The translations under genes and the position numbers were made by a program. Below, piece after piece: positions 14,556 through 23,862 of a DNA stretch of 25,773 nt; the stretch's first letter is position 1; each line of letters begins with the position of its first letter. Source of the stretch: an uncultured Gemmatimonadota bacterium (GTDB taxonomy: Bacteria; Gemmatimonadota; Gemmatimonadetes; Gemmatimonadales; Gemmatimonadaceae); the NCBI GenBank assembly GCA_946479895.1, contig CAMLHT010000013.1, forward strand, positions 1 through 25,773. Direction: 5' to 3'. Under the pieces are notes generated by a model. The model saw only the letters and a list, made by a program, of their open reading frames with translations. It did not search any database and was not told the origin of the DNA.

Positions 14556-14637
14556 TGTCATTCCTCGCGAAGCGAGGACTCTGCTTCTTCTTCTTCGCGC
14601 ATACAAATCAGATCCCTCGCTTAGGCTCACGATGACG
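14556..14637. repeat. Inverted pair of REP-like repeats (REPIN-like) before folD
   Basis: A forward copy lies at 14556-14582 (TGTCATTCCTCGC, GAA, GCGAGGACTCT) with a perfect 6-bp stem CCTCGC/GCGAGG. A reverse copy lies at 14610-14637 (AGATCCCTCGCTTAGG then CTCACGATGACG). They are separated by a T/C-rich stretch. The reverse copy, read on the other strand, aligns closely with the element before pheS. The last bases of the reverse copy, GATGACG, contain the first folD ATG (14632). No transposase of the RAYT family is present in the window. Confidence 0.72.
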
Positions 14638-15519
14638 AACACTTTGCAGATGGCAGAGCTCATCGACGGCACCGTGATGGCCGACCGCGTGACCGCTGAC
14701 GCCGCGGCGCGCGTGGAGGCCCTGAAGAAGCGTGGCGTCACGCCCGGTCTCACCGTCGTGCTCGTCGGGGACGATCCCGCGAGCGCCGTCTACGTCGGCT
14801 CGAAGGAGCGGACGTGCAAGTCGCTGGGCATGAATGGCGAGACGATCCGGCTTCCCGCGTCCGCGCCGGAAGCCGAGCTGATGGCGGTCGTCGACCGGCT
14901 GAACGCGGACCCCGCGGTCCACGGCATCCTCGTGCAGATGCCGCTGCCGAAGCAGATGAACGCCGATGCCGTCATCCGCCGCATCAGGCCCGAGAAGGAC
15001 GTCGACGGCTTCCATCCCGTGAACGTCGGGAAGCTTTCCATCGGCCAGGACGACGGCTTCATCCCGTGCACGCCCAACGGCGCGCTGTTCATGCTCCGGG
15101 AGTCGGGCGTGGAGATTCGCGGCGCCGAATGCGTCATCGTCGGCCGGAGCAACATCGTCGGCAAGCCGATGGCCGCGCTGATGATCGGCCAGGACGCCAC
15201 GGTCACCGTCGCGCACAGCCGCACCCGCGACCTGCCAGCCGTCATCCGGCGCGCCGACATCCTCATTGCCGCGGTCGGAAGGCCACAGATGATCACCGCC
15301 GACATGGTGAAGCCCGGCGCGGTGGTCATCGACGTCGGCATCAACCGCATTCCCGACGCGACGAAGAAGAGCGGCACCCGGCTCGTCGGCGACGTCGACT
15401 TCGACGGGGTGAAGCACGTCGCCTCGAAGATCACGCCCGTCCCGGGCGGTGTCGGCAAGATGACCATCGCGATGCTGATGCTGAACACCGTCCGCGCCGC
15501 GGAGATGCAGTCCCGGTGA
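14632..15519 (+). CDS. folD: Bifunctional methylenetetrahydrofolate dehydrogenase/cyclohydrolase FolD
   Basis: The protein has 295 aa. FolD interconverts 5,10-methylene-THF, methenyl-THF and 10-formyl-THF, supplying one-carbon units for purines and fMet. Motifs: catalytic YVGSK (Tyr54 and Lys58), [39 protein letters not shown], the NADP-binding [14 protein letters not shown], and [18 protein letters not shown] 14632 is the first start; ATG 14650 ([14 protein letters not shown]) matches the usual N-terminus better and would give 289 aa. Neither has a clear Shine-Dalgarno, though AGG lies before 14632 inside the REP-like repeat. The stop overlaps xseA as GTGA. Confidence 0.96.
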   Translation: MTNTLQMAELIDGTVMADRVTADAAARVEALKKRGVTPGLTVVLVGDDPASAVYVGSKERTCKSLGMNGETIRLPASAPEAELMAVVDRLNADPAVHGILVQMPLPKQMNADAVIRRIRPEKDVDGFHPVNVGKLSIGQDDGFIPCTPNGALFMLRESGVEIRGAECVIVGRSNIVGKPMAALMIGQDATVTVAHSRTRDLPAVIRRADILIAAVGRPQMITADMVKPGAVVIDVGINRIPDATKKSGTRLVGDVDFDGVKHVASKITPVPGGVGKMTIAMLMLNTVRAAEMQSR

Positions 15520-16727
15520 CGCGCGCGTGGGATCCGGCGGCTGACCTGGCGTACGATCGCCGGGGACGCCGGGATGCGCCGGATCCGGCGGAAGTCTCCA
15601 CGATCGCCGACCTGACCGCCGCCGCGAAGGAGATCGTCGAAGGCGCGTTCCCGATGATGTGGGTGCGTGGCGAGGTCACCGACTTCAAGCAGCATCGCAG
15701 CGGCCACTGGTACTTCTGCCTCCGGGACTCCGCGGCCCAGGTGCGCGCGGTGGTGTGGGCGCGCGATCGCTTCCGCATTCCGGCGCCGCCGGACGAGGGC
15801 ATGCAGGTCCTCGCCTTCGGTCGGCTCACGGTCTACGCCAGCCGCGGCGAGATGCAGTTCACCGTCACGCGCCTCGAGGCGGAAGGCGACGGCCTGTGGC
15901 GGAAGAAGCTCGAGCTCACCCGGCAGAAGCTCGAGGCCGACGGGCTGCTCGATCCGGCGCGCAAGCGCGCGCTGCCGCTCTTTCCACGGACCGTCGCGGT
16001 CGTGACGAGCCCGGACGGCGCCGCGCTCAGGGACATCATCGCCGTCGTCCAGCGGCGGCGGGCGAAGGTTCGCCTGGTCGTCGTGCCGGCGAAGGTGCAG
16101 GGGGACGGCGCGGTGAAGGAGATCCGCCGCGCCATCGTGCGCGCCTGTCAGTGGGGCGAGGCCGATGCCATCATCGTCGCCCGCGGCGGCGGCAGCCGCG
16201 AGGACCTGTGGACCTTCAACGACGAGAAGCTCGCCCGCACGGTGGCGGCGTCGCCCGTGCCGATCATCTCGGCGGTGGGCCACGAGACCGACGTCTCGCT
16301 CTGTGACCTCGTGGCGGACGTCCGCGCGCCCACGCCGTCGGCGGCCGCCGAAATCGTCGCGCGATCGGAGGAAGAGCTGGTGCAGATGCTGTCCGACCTG
16401 CGCACGCGGATGGCGCGGACCGTCTCGTGGCGTGTCGATGCGGCGCGGAACCGGCATCGGGCCGCGGGGCGCGCGCTCCAGCATGCGACGGCCGCGCTGA
16501 CCCAGCGGGCAAAGGCGCGCGTCACCGCGCTCGCCGGCCGGCTCGATGCGCTCAGCCCACTGTCCACGCTGCACCGCGGATACGCCGTCCCGCGCGACCT
16601 CGAGGGCCGCACCCTGCGCGAGATCGCCGAGTTTGCGCCGGGAATGGCGTTCGAGCTGCTGCTCCGCGACGGCTCGGTGCGCGCGACGGCCGAGTCGGTT
16701 CGGCCGGCAACCCCGGAGGAGAGATGA
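15516..16727 (+). CDS. xseA: Exodeoxyribonuclease VII large subunit
   Basis: The protein has 403 aa from GTG 15516, standard for XseA. It is the catalytic subunit of Exo VII, which degrades single-stranded DNA from both ends. An N-terminal OB-fold (about 25-120: [24 protein letters not shown]) is followed by the catalytic domain with [32 protein letters not shown] and [28 protein letters not shown], then the helical arm that binds XseB, and a C-terminal [13 protein letters not shown] segment. The GTGA overlap with folD decides the start; the frame is open further upstream inside folD. The stop overlaps xseB as ATGA. Confidence 0.96.
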   Translation: MTRAWDPAADLAYDRRGRRDAPDPAEVSTIADLTAAAKEIVEGAFPMMWVRGEVTDFKQHRSGHWYFCLRDSAAQVRAVVWARDRFRIPAPPDEGMQVLAFGRLTVYASRGEMQFTVTRLEAEGDGLWRKKLELTRQKLEADGLLDPARKRALPLFPRTVAVVTSPDGAALRDIIAVVQRRRAKVRLVVVPAKVQGDGAVKEIRRAIVRACQWGEADAIIVARGGGSREDLWTFNDEKLARTVAASPVPIISAVGHETDVSLCDLVADVRAPTPSAAAEIVARSEEELVQMLSDLRTRMARTVSWRVDAARNRHRAAGRALQHATAALTQRAKARVTALAGRLDALSPLSTLHRGYAVPRDLEGRTLREIAEFAPGMAFELLLRDGSVRATAESVRPATPEER

Positions 16728-16930
16728 CTTTCGAGCAACAGATCGCGCGCCTCGAGGCCATCGTCGCACAGCTCAACGATTCGAAGCTGGACCTCGCCAA
16801 CGCGCTCAAGCTGTTCGATGAAGGCGTCGGCCTGCTGCGCAACGCTCACGAGGAGCTCGCGAAGGTCGAGGGCACCCTCGGCCGGCTGATCGAGCGCGCC
16901 GATGGGAGCTTCGACGTCGTCGAGGAGTGA
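16724..16930 (+). CDS. xseB: Exodeoxyribonuclease VII small subunit
   Basis: The protein has 68 aa, normal for XseB. It is all helical with the family pattern FEQQIARLEAIVAQLNDSKLDLANALKLFDEGVGLLRNAHEELAKVEGTL. Several copies coat the long arm of XseA. The ATG overlaps the xseA TGA and is preceded by a good GGAGGAGAG Shine-Dalgarno. The frame is open upstream but that part lies within xseA. ispA begins 10 bp after the stop. Confidence 0.95.
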   Translation: MTFEQQIARLEAIVAQLNDSKLDLANALKLFDEGVGLLRNAHEELAKVEGTLGRLIERADGSFDVVEE

Positions 16931-16940
16931 CGCGGGCGTG

Positions 16941-17816
16941 ATGTCCCGGACCGCGGAGCGCGCCGCGATCGATCGCGCGATGCTCGACGCCGTGTCGCGC
17001 TCCGCGCCGCGGCTTGGCCAGGCGACGCCCGCCATCGTGCACGCCGTGAGCGGGGGTGGCAAGCGGCTTCGCGGCCTCCTGACCATCGCCGCCCACCGGG
17101 CCTGCGGCGGCACCGGCGACGCCAGCGGGCTCGCGGCGGCCGTCGAGATCGTCCACGCCTATTCGCTCGTCCACGACGACCTCCCGTGCATGGACGACGA
17201 CGTCATGCGTCGCGGACAGCCCACGGTCCACGTGACGCACGGCGTCTGGCCGGCCACCGTCGCCGGCGTCGCCATGGTGCCGCTCGCGGCGCGGGCCGCC
17301 TGGGACGGCTGCCTCGCGCTTGGCCTCGACGACGTGATTGCCCGCTCGATCGTCGCGCGCCTGATGCGGGCTTCGGGCGCGGGCGGCATGGTCGGCGGCC
17401 AGCTTCTCGACCTCCTTGGCGAGGGGCGCGACACGTCCCTCGCGGCCCTGGAGACGATTCACCGCGGCAAGACGGCCTCCCTCATCTCCGCTGCGGCGTC
17501 GGTCGGTGGCGAGGCCGCTCGCGCCGGCGCCGCGCGGGTGCGGGCGCTGGAGGCGTACGGAGGGGCGCTAGGGCTCGCGTTCCAGATCATGGACGACGTC
17601 CTGGACGTCACGGGGACCACCGAGACCCTCGGCAAGACGGCGGGTCGCGATACCGCGCTCCGGAAGAGCACATATCCGGCCCTGCTGGGCCTCGAGGGCG
17701 CCCGCGCGATGGCCGTCCAGAAGGTCGGCGAGGCACGGAGGTACCTGGCCGAAGCCGGGATCCTCACCGGGGAGCTCGAGGCGTTCGCGGGCTTCGTCGT
17801 CGACCGCGCCTCATGA
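16941..17816 (+). CDS. ispA: Polyprenyl synthetase (farnesyl/geranylgeranyl diphosphate synthase)
   Basis: The protein has 291 aa. It condenses isopentenyl diphosphate with allylic diphosphates. Motifs: GGGKRLRG (38-45), the first Asp-rich motif DDLPCMDDD (79-87, with the two-residue insert seen in bacterial type II FPP synthases), HRGKTASLI (174-182), the second Asp-rich motif QIMDDVLDVTG (215-225) and GKTAGRDTALRKSTYPALLG (231-250). The position between xseB and dxs is the same as for ispA in E. coli, which favours FPP synthase, but GGPP as product cannot be excluded. I chose ATG 16941; an in-frame upstream start near 16902 would overlap xseB. Confidence 0.92.
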   Translation: MSRTAERAAIDRAMLDAVSRSAPRLGQATPAIVHAVSGGGKRLRGLLTIAAHRACGGTGDASGLAAAVEIVHAYSLVHDDLPCMDDDVMRRGQPTVHVTHGVWPATVAGVAMVPLAARAAWDGCLALGLDDVIARSIVARLMRASGAGGMVGGQLLDLLGEGRDTSLAALETIHRGKTASLISAAASVGGEAARAGAARVRALEAYGGALGLAFQIMDDVLDVTGTTETLGKTAGRDTALRKSTYPALLGLEGARAMAVQKVGEARRYLAEAGILTGELEAFAGFVVDRAS

Positions 17817-17832
17817 CTAGCTTACCATCGCA

Positions 17833-19716
17833 ATGAGTATCCTGGACCGCATCAAGGGCCCGGCCGACATCCGCGGCCTCACGAACGAGGAGCTTGCCAC
17901 GCTCGCCGGTGACATCCGCGAGCGGCTGATCGACGTGTGCTCGCGGACCGGCGGCCACATCGGCGCCGGCCTGGGCGTAGTGGAGCTGAGCATCGCGCTC
18001 CACTACGTCTTCAACACGCCCACCGACCAGCTGGTGTGGGACGTCGGCCATCAGGGCTATCCGCACAAGGTGCTCACCGGCCGCAACGCCGGGATGGAGA
18101 CGCTGCGGCAGGAGCAGGGGCTGTCCGGGTTCCTCAAGCGCAGCGAAAGCGAGTACGACGCGTTCGGCGCCGGCCACGCGGCCACGTCGATCTCCGCCGC
18201 GCTGGGCATCGCCGCCGGCCGCGACCTCGTCGGCGGCGACTACGAGGTCGTCGCCATCCTCGGCGACGGCGCGCTCACGTCGGGCCTGGCGTACGAAGGG
18301 CTGAACAACGCCGGCCACTCCGACCGCGACATGATCGTCGTCCTCAACGACAACGAGATGTCGATCGCGCCCAATGTCGGCGCGATGTCGAAGTACCTCA
18401 ACTCGATCCAGCGCAACTCGCTCTACAATCGCCTGCGGAACGTCATCGGGGAGTTCGCCGATCGCGCGCCGGGGCCGGTGCCGACGCTCGTCCGCCGGTG
18501 GGAGGAGAGCGTGAAGGCCTTCCTGACCGAGGGCGTCCTCTTCGAGGAGCTCGGCTTCCGCTACTTCGGGCCGATCGACGGCCACGACCTCCCGACGCTC
18601 ATCGACACGTTCAAGGCGGTCCGCGGCCTCAAGGGCCCGCGCCTCGTCCACGTCATCACGCAGAAGGGCAAGGGCTTCCCGGCCGGCGAGCACATCGAGA
18701 AATGGCACGCGCTGCCGCCCGGACATGACCCGGCCACGGGCAAGCAGCGGGCGGTCGGGGCGGCCCGGCCGAACTACACGAAGGTCTTCGGGCGCGGTCT
18801 CGCCGAGCTTGGTGCGATGGACCCGAAGGTCGCCGTGATCACGGCGGCGATGCCCAGCGGCACCGGCACCGAGGAGTTCGCGAAGCAGCATCCGAAGCGC
18901 TTCTTCGACGTCGGCATAGCCGAAGGCCACGCCGTGACCTTCGCGGCGGGAATGGCCACCCGCGGCATCAAGCCGGTGGTGGCGATCTACTCGACGTTCC
19001 TCCAGCGCGGGTACGACAACATCGTGCACGACGTCGCGATCCAGGCGCTGCCCGTCACCTTCTGCATGGATCGCGCTGGCCTCGTCGGCGAGGACGGCGA
19101 GACGCACATGGGCCTGTACGACATCGCCTACATGCTCGCCGTGCCGGGCATGACGGTCACCGCCCCGAAGGATTCGACCGAGATGCTCGCCCTGCTCAAG
19201 GCCGGCGTGAATCACGCGGAGGGCCCGTTCTGCCTTCGGTATCCGCGCGACACGGCGCCGGATGACGCGCCGCCGATGCGCGACGTCGCCGTTCCGCGCC
19301 ACGCCTCCTGGGAGGTGGTGCGCCAGGGCGCGGACGTGGCGATCCTCGCGGTGGGAACGATGGTGAACCAGGCGCTCGCCGCCGCCGACGAGCTCGCGAA
19401 GGACGGCGTCAGCGTCACCGTGGTGAACTGCCGCTACCTCAAGCCGTTCGACGAGGTCACCCTCGACGCGATCCTCGCCCATCACCGCATGATCCTCACG
19501 GTGGAGGAGGGAACCGTCATCAACGGGTTCGGCGCCTTCATGGCCAGCGTCATCGCGCGGCGCGACGCGGGAGTCCGCGTCTCCGTGCTCGGCGTGCCCG
19601 ACGAGATCATCCACGCCGCGTCGCGGAAGAAGCAGCTCGCGCAGTGCGGCCTCGACATCCCGGGCATCGTGAGCCGCGTTCGCGCGTTGCTCGAGAGCGA
19701 GGCAATGGCCGGGTGA
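17833..19716 (+). CDS. dxs: 1-deoxy-D-xylulose-5-phosphate synthase
   Basis: The protein has 627 aa. Dxs condenses pyruvate and glyceraldehyde 3-phosphate in the first step of the MEP isoprenoid pathway, using thiamine diphosphate. Visible are the active-site GGHIGAGLG (His42), VWDVGHQGYPHKVLTGR (68-84), the TPP motif GDGALTSGLAYEGLNNAG (144-161) with LNDN (171-174), SIAPNVGAMSKYL, and the second half with FDVGIAEGHAVTFAAGMA and the catalytic Glu in RAGLVGEDGETHMG. No Shine-Dalgarno precedes the ATG; TAGCTT (17818-17823) stands nine bases upstream, as in a nearly leaderless mRNA. The end overlaps nadK as GTGA. Confidence 0.97.
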   Translation: MSILDRIKGPADIRGLTNEELATLAGDIRERLIDVCSRTGGHIGAGLGVVELSIALHYVFNTPTDQLVWDVGHQGYPHKVLTGRNAGMETLRQEQGLSGFLKRSESEYDAFGAGHAATSISAALGIAAGRDLVGGDYEVVAILGDGALTSGLAYEGLNNAGHSDRDMIVVLNDNEMSIAPNVGAMSKYLNSIQRNSLYNRLRNVIGEFADRAPGPVPTLVRRWEESVKAFLTEGVLFEELGFRYFGPIDGHDLPTLIDTFKAVRGLKGPRLVHVITQKGKGFPAGEHIEKWHALPPGHDPATGKQRAVGAARPNYTKVFGRGLAELGAMDPKVAVITAAMPSGTGTEEFAKQHPKRFFDVGIAEGHAVTFAAGMATRGIKPVVAIYSTFLQRGYDNIVHDVAIQALPVTFCMDRAGLVGEDGETHMGLYDIAYMLAVPGMTVTAPKDSTEMLALLKAGVNHAEGPFCLRYPRDTAPDDAPPMRDVAVPRHASWEVVRQGADVAILAVGTMVNQALAAADELAKDGVSVTVVNCRYLKPFDEVTLDAILAHHRMILTVEEGTVINGFGAFMASVIARRDAGVRVSVLGVPDEIIHAASRKKQLAQCGLDIPGIVSRVRALLESEAMAG

Positions 19717-20582
19717 TCCGCCTCGGCGTCGTCGGTCATTCCGGATACGACGGTCTTCCGGCGGTGCTCAGGACGCTGATCGAGTCCGCACCGCGGTTCG
19801 GCATCGACCTCTATTTCGAGAAGGAGCTCCAGGGCATCGCCAACGGCCGGCCGATCGAGAAGCCCGCCTCGCTCGATGCCCTGCTGACGCTCGGAGGCGA
19901 CGGGACCCTGCTGCGAGGCGCGCGGCTCATCGCATCGCACCAGGTCCCGATCCTCGGCGTGAACATGGGCCGGCTGGGCTTCCTGACCTGCTGCGCCGCC
20001 GACCAGATCACGCAGGCGCTCGACCATCTCTCGCGGAAGGAGTACACGGCGGAGTCGAGGATGGGGCTGGTGGCCACGATCGATCGCCCGCATGGCGCGG
20101 TGCGCGAATCATGGGTCGCGCTGAACGACGTCGTCGTCCACAAGGGCGGCGTGGCCCGCATCGCGTCACTGAAGGTGGGCGTGAACGGCGAGCCGATCGC
20201 CACGTACGCCGCCGACGGCGTGGTCATCTCGACCCCGACCGGCTCCACGGCCTACAGCCTCTCCGCCGGCGGTCCGGTCGTGTTTCCAACGCTGGAGAGC
20301 ATCCTCGTGACGCCCGTGTCGCCGCACACGCTGGCGATCCGTCCGCTCCTCCTGCCGGCGGAGTCCGAGGTCACGGTGCAACGGGAAGATGGCCCCGCGG
20401 ACATTATGGTGACGGTGGACGGCCAGGTCGGCACCAGGTTCGGCCTCGACGAGACGCTGCGCGTGCATCGCGCCGGGCGTCCCATCCTCATCATCCGCTT
20501 CCCCAACTCCAGCTTCTTCGCCACGCTGCGCAAGAAGCTCGGCTGGGGCGGCCTGCCGGAGCGCGACGAACCCGGGACCTGA
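19713..20582 (+). CDS. nadK: NAD kinase
   Basis: The protein has 289 aa, normal for bacterial NAD kinase (ATP + NAD to NADP). Motifs: GGDGTLLRGAR (61-71, with catalytic Asp63), GVNMGRLGFLT (82-92), LND (138-140) in ALNDVVVHKGG, and the substrate loop DGVVISTPTGSTAYSLSAGGP (169-189). The GTG start at 19713 overlaps the dxs stop and begins directly with the first beta strand (IRLGVVGH); the open frame upstream lies within dxs. The stop overlaps recN by one base (TGATG). Placed between dxs and recN as part of one long transcript. Confidence 0.96.
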   Translation: MIRLGVVGHSGYDGLPAVLRTLIESAPRFGIDLYFEKELQGIANGRPIEKPASLDALLTLGGDGTLLRGARLIASHQVPILGVNMGRLGFLTCCAADQITQALDHLSRKEYTAESRMGLVATIDRPHGAVRESWVALNDVVVHKGGVARIASLKVGVNGEPIATYAADGVVISTPTGSTAYSLSAGGPVVFPTLESILVTPVSPHTLAIRPLLLPAESEVTVQREDGPADIMVTVDGQVGTRFGLDETLRVHRAGRPILIIRFPNSSFFATLRKKLGWGGLPERDEPGT

Positions 20583-22279
20583 TGCTGACCGAGCTGCGCA
20601 TCAAGAACTTCGCGATCATCGAATCGCTCGCGTTACCGCTCGCTCCAGGGTTCAACGTGCTCTCCGGCGAGACGGGCGCCGGCAAGTCGATCATCGTCGA
20701 TGCCCTGGCGCTCCTCCTCGGCGAGCGCGCGAATTCCGACATGATCCGCACCGGCGCCGATCGCGCGACCGTCGAAGGCACGTTCGAGGTCGGCTCCGAC
20801 CGGGCGCTGGCCGGCCTGCTCGACGACCGCGGCATCGAGGTGGATGACGGCATCGTGGTCCTCAAGCGCGAGGTGGCGGCGACGGGTCGCGGGCGCGCCT
20901 GGATCAACGGGTCGTCCGTCACGGCGGCCGTGCTCTCGGAAGTCGGCCGGCTGCTGGTGAACCTCCACGGCCAGCACGAGGCGCAGACGCTGCTCGATCC
21001 CGACTCGCAGCGCCGGATCCTCGACGCCTTCGCCGGCGCGACCGAGCAGGCGGCCGAGGTGCGCGAGGCGCATGACGCGCTCTCGCTCATCCGCCGCACG
21101 ATCGCCGACCTCTCGAAGCGCCGCGGCGACGCCGAGAAGCGCGCCGACTACCTCCGGCACGTCACGAAGGAGATCGAGGACGCGAAGGTCACCGTCGGCG
21201 AGGACGAGCGGCTCGAGGACGAGGCGCGGCGGCTCGAGCACGCCGACGAGCTCCGCCAGCTCACCGAGTCGGCGACCGCGGCCATCAGCGGCGAGGAGAA
21301 CACGCTGATCGATCAGCTCACGGCCATCGGGCGCACGCTCTCGTCGATCCAGAAGATCGACCCGAGTCTCGACCGCCTCTCCGAGCTGTACGACGCGGCC
21401 TTCTACAACGTCGAGGAGCTGGGCCGGGAGCTCGACCTGTACCTGGCGACCATCGAGCTCGACCCGTCGCGCCTGGAAGCCGTGCGCCGCAGGCGCGACC
21501 TCCTCTTCCTGCTCACGAAGAAGTACGGGCCCACTCTCGCCGACGTCATCTCGACGGGGGAGAAGGCCCGCGCCGAGCTCGATCTCGCCGAGTCGGGCGG
21601 TCTGGACATCGGCGCTCTCGAGAAGCGCCGGGCGGACGCCGAGAACAAGCTTGGCGTCGCGGCCTCGAAGCTGACGAAGCTGCGCCGGGAGGGAGCACGG
21701 CGTCTCGCGGCGGCCGTCGACGAGGTTCTTCCCGAGCTGGGCATGCCCGACGGACATCTCGCCGTCGAGCTGCCGCCGGCCCCCGAGGTCGGCGCGCATG
21801 GCGCCGAGGAGATCGTCTTCAAGGTCTCGCTGAACCTCGGCCACGAGGCCCGGCCCCTCGCGCGCGTCGCCTCAGGCGGTGAGCTGTCGCGCGTGATGCT
21901 CGCGCTCAAGACGATCCTCGCCCGGCTCGACGGCGTTCCCACGCTCGTGTTCGACGAGGTGGATGCCGGCATCGGCGGACGCGTCGGCCTCCAGGTGGGC
22001 GAGACGATGCGCAAGGTCGCCTCGTCCCATCAGGTCTTCGCCATCTCCCACCTGCCGCAGATCGCGGCGCGCGCGCATCACCACATCGTGGTCAGCAAGA
22101 GCCCGCGCGGCGGCGTCACCACCGCCGACGTGTCGATCGTCGACGGCGACACCCGCATACTGGAGATCGCCCGGATGCTGGGCGGTGATCCGGAGAGCGA
22201 CGTGAGCCGGGCGCACGCCCGCGAGCTGATCGAGCACGCCGAGCCCGTGCCGGCGGCTCAGCGTCGATCGCGCAGGTAG
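20582..22279 (+). CDS. recN: DNA repair protein RecN
   Basis: The protein has 565 aa, full length. RecN is an SMC-like ATPase that helps hold and repair double-strand breaks. The N-terminal half has Walker A GETGAGKS (29-36) and LHGQHEAQTLLD; a central coiled coil runs roughly from 160 to 380; the C-terminal half has the ABC signature ASGGELSRVMLALK, Walker B TLVFDEVDAGIGGR and a FAISHLPQIAARAH switch segment. The ATG overlaps the nadK TGA as TGATG, so the long open frame upstream is not used. The last 22 bp overlap the 3' end of the convergent minus-strand gene. Confidence 0.96.
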   Translation: MLTELRIKNFAIIESLALPLAPGFNVLSGETGAGKSIIVDALALLLGERANSDMIRTGADRATVEGTFEVGSDRALAGLLDDRGIEVDDGIVVLKREVAATGRGRAWINGSSVTAAVLSEVGRLLVNLHGQHEAQTLLDPDSQRRILDAFAGATEQAAEVREAHDALSLIRRTIADLSKRRGDAEKRADYLRHVTKEIEDAKVTVGEDERLEDEARRLEHADELRQLTESATAAISGEENTLIDQLTAIGRTLSSIQKIDPSLDRLSELYDAAFYNVEELGRELDLYLATIELDPSRLEAVRRRRDLLFLLTKKYGPTLADVISTGEKARAELDLAESGGLDIGALEKRRADAENKLGVAASKLTKLRREGARRLAAAVDEVLPELGMPDGHLAVELPPAPEVGAHGAEEIVFKVSLNLGHEARPLARVASGGELSRVMLALKTILARLDGVPTLVFDEVDAGIGGRVGLQVGETMRKVASSHQVFAISHLPQIAARAHHHIVVSKSPRGGVTTADVSIVDGDTRILEIARMLGGDPESDVSRAHARELIEHAEPVPAAQRRSRR

Positions 22280-23862
22280 AACCGCATCTCGATCGCGTCG
22301 CGGAAGCTCTTCGCGGCGCCCGCGCCCGACGAGGTCAGCGTCTCGAGGTGCGTGAAGACGATTTCGGCAGGAAACTGGCGGCCGCCGGTGCCGGACGCGG
22401 TGGCGAGGTTCGAGTAGCTGATGGTCAGGCCACCGGCGAGCGTCGTCAGCCCATCGGCGCTTCCGGAGGTCGGGCCGCCCGCGGCCATCGAGACTTCGTC
22501 GGCGGCACGCCAGGCTCCGACGCCGAGCGCGCCGACCATCAGCGCCGGAGTGATCATGAACCGGGGATTCACGCGCACCGCCGCCATGTTGCCAGGCTTC
22601 GTCGTGCCGGCGACCGGGTACTGGAGCAGCGACAGGGCGCCGGTCGCCCCCGGAAGCCGGGTCGTCCCGACCGAGCCGGTCTGCACGGTGTAGCTGGCGC
22701 CGACGGTGGTGAGCAGGCGCCCGATCATCGCGTCGACCGCGCCGCGCGCCTCGATGTCCGTCTGCCCGTCGCCGGTGGGCACGTCGTAGGGGCGATTGGC
22801 TCGCGCCTGATGGCCGGTGCCGAGCCGCACCACTCCGGCCGCCACGCCACGGAGCCGCAGGCCGCCGCCGGCGCCGAATGAATTGAACAGCAGCGCGGTC
22901 GCCGACAGCTCGATGTCGCCGATCGCCGTCTGCTCCGTCGAGCCGATCGAGTCGAGCCCGATGCCGAAGTCCGGATCGCTCACCAGCCGCGCGAGCTGGG
23001 CGTTCGCCGCCGGTCCGCCGGCTGCCGCCAGGGTTCCTCCTCCCGGGGCGATCCCGAAGCTGGTGAAGCCGGCGCGAAGGCTGGCCAGCCGGGCATCGAT
23101 CGCCGACTGGATCGCGCTGCCGGCCAGCGGGACGAAAGCCGCGCCGGGCAGGTCGGTCGAGATGCCGTAGAGCGTCGCCACTCCGAGCGCGAAGCTCGAC
23201 GAGGCGCTCACGAGCGCGGCGGCTTCATCCCGTCGCGAGTTGATCGTCGCGCACCCGGTGCCGGCGGGGTTCGCCGTACAGTCGGCGATGCGCTGCGCCA
23301 GCTGGCTGCTCGCGGTGTTGAGGCCGGTCGCGACGGTGGCGTTCGCGGCCAGCGCCGACGCGGAGTTGTGGAAGCCGGCCGGATTCGTCCCCACGTTCGC
23401 GATGCTGTCGGCCTTCCCATTGAGCTGCGTGGTGACGACGCTGCGCGACTGGACGATGGGGATCACCGCGCCGAGGGTGAGCCGCGACGTCAGCCCGTAC
23501 TCGACCGTCAGCGGGACGGTCGCGATGCGCGAGTCCGCGGTGGTCGTGATGCGGCCGGCATTGAAGACGACGGCGGGATCGTCGGCGAGGACTCGCGCCG
23601 CCGCCTCGGCGGGGGAGAGCAGCGGGAGTGCCGCGGCGTCCACGATCCCCGTCAGCGACGAGCCGAGGGGGAGGACCGTCTTGCCACCGGGCCCGAACAC
23701 GCCGTCGATGCGGGTCCAGCTCACCTCGCCGCGAACGCGAAAGGCGCCGCGCGTGACCACGGTCGCATCCGACATCGTTGGACTCGTCATCTGCGCCCGA
23801 CCCGCGGAAGCAGCGCCCAGAATGAAGATGACCAGAACCGCCTGCTGCCAGGATCTACGCAA
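22258..23862 (-). CDS. Hypothetical outer-membrane beta-barrel-like protein
   Basis: The product has 534 aa. A signal peptide is clear (MRRSWQQAVLVIFILGAASAGRAQ, probable cleavage after GRA). The rest is rich in Ala, Gly, Ser and Thr and has alternating strands such as RIATVPLTVEYGLTSRLTLGAVIPIVQ, GGLRLRGVAAGVVRLG, LLTTVGASYTVQTG, RFMITPALMVGALGVGAW and the final AIEMRFYLRDRR, which read as beta-hairpins of an outer-membrane barrel. A helical insert with two cysteines (ADCTANPAGTGC) and an ANATVATGLNTASSQLAQR stretch sits in the middle. The start codon is TTG at 23860-23862 with AGGGG about 5 nt before it; no ATG gives a complete signal peptide. I do not recognise a named family. It is divergent from the glycosidase-like gene. 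Confidence 0.8.
   Translation of the reverse strand: MRRSWQQAVLVIFILGAASAGRAQMTSPTMSDATVVTRGAFRVRGEVSWTRIDGVFGPGGKTVLPLGSSLTGIVDAAALPLLSPAEAAARVLADDPAVVFNAGRITTTADSRIATVPLTVEYGLTSRLTLGAVIPIVQSRSVVTTQLNGKADSIANVGTNPAGFHNSASALAANATVATGLNTASSQLAQRIADCTANPAGTGCATINSRRDEAAALVSASSSFALGVATLYGISTDLPGAAFVPLAGSAIQSAIDARLASLRAGFTSFGIAPGGGTLAAAGGPAANAQLARLVSDPDFGIGLDSIGSTEQTAIGDIELSATALLFNSFGAGGGLRLRGVAAGVVRLGTGHQARANRPYDVPTGDGQTDIEARGAVDAMIGRLLTTVGASYTVQTGSVGTTRLPGATGALSLLQYPVAGTTKPGNMAAVRVNPRFMITPALMVGALGVGAWRAADEVSMAAGGPTSGSADGLTTLAGGLTISYSNLATASGTGGRQFPAEIVFTHLETLTSSGAGAAKSFRDAIEMRFYLRDRR

Noticed and set aside
14790..16769. 659-codon open frame on the minus strand opposite folD and xseA
   Set aside because: It lies opposite two certain genes; its translation is rich in Arg, His, Asp and Gly without any domain, as expected for a shadow frame in high-GC DNA.
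17764..19614. 616-codon open frame on the minus strand opposite dxs
   Set aside because: Shadow of dxs codon bias; no family features and no ribosome binding site.
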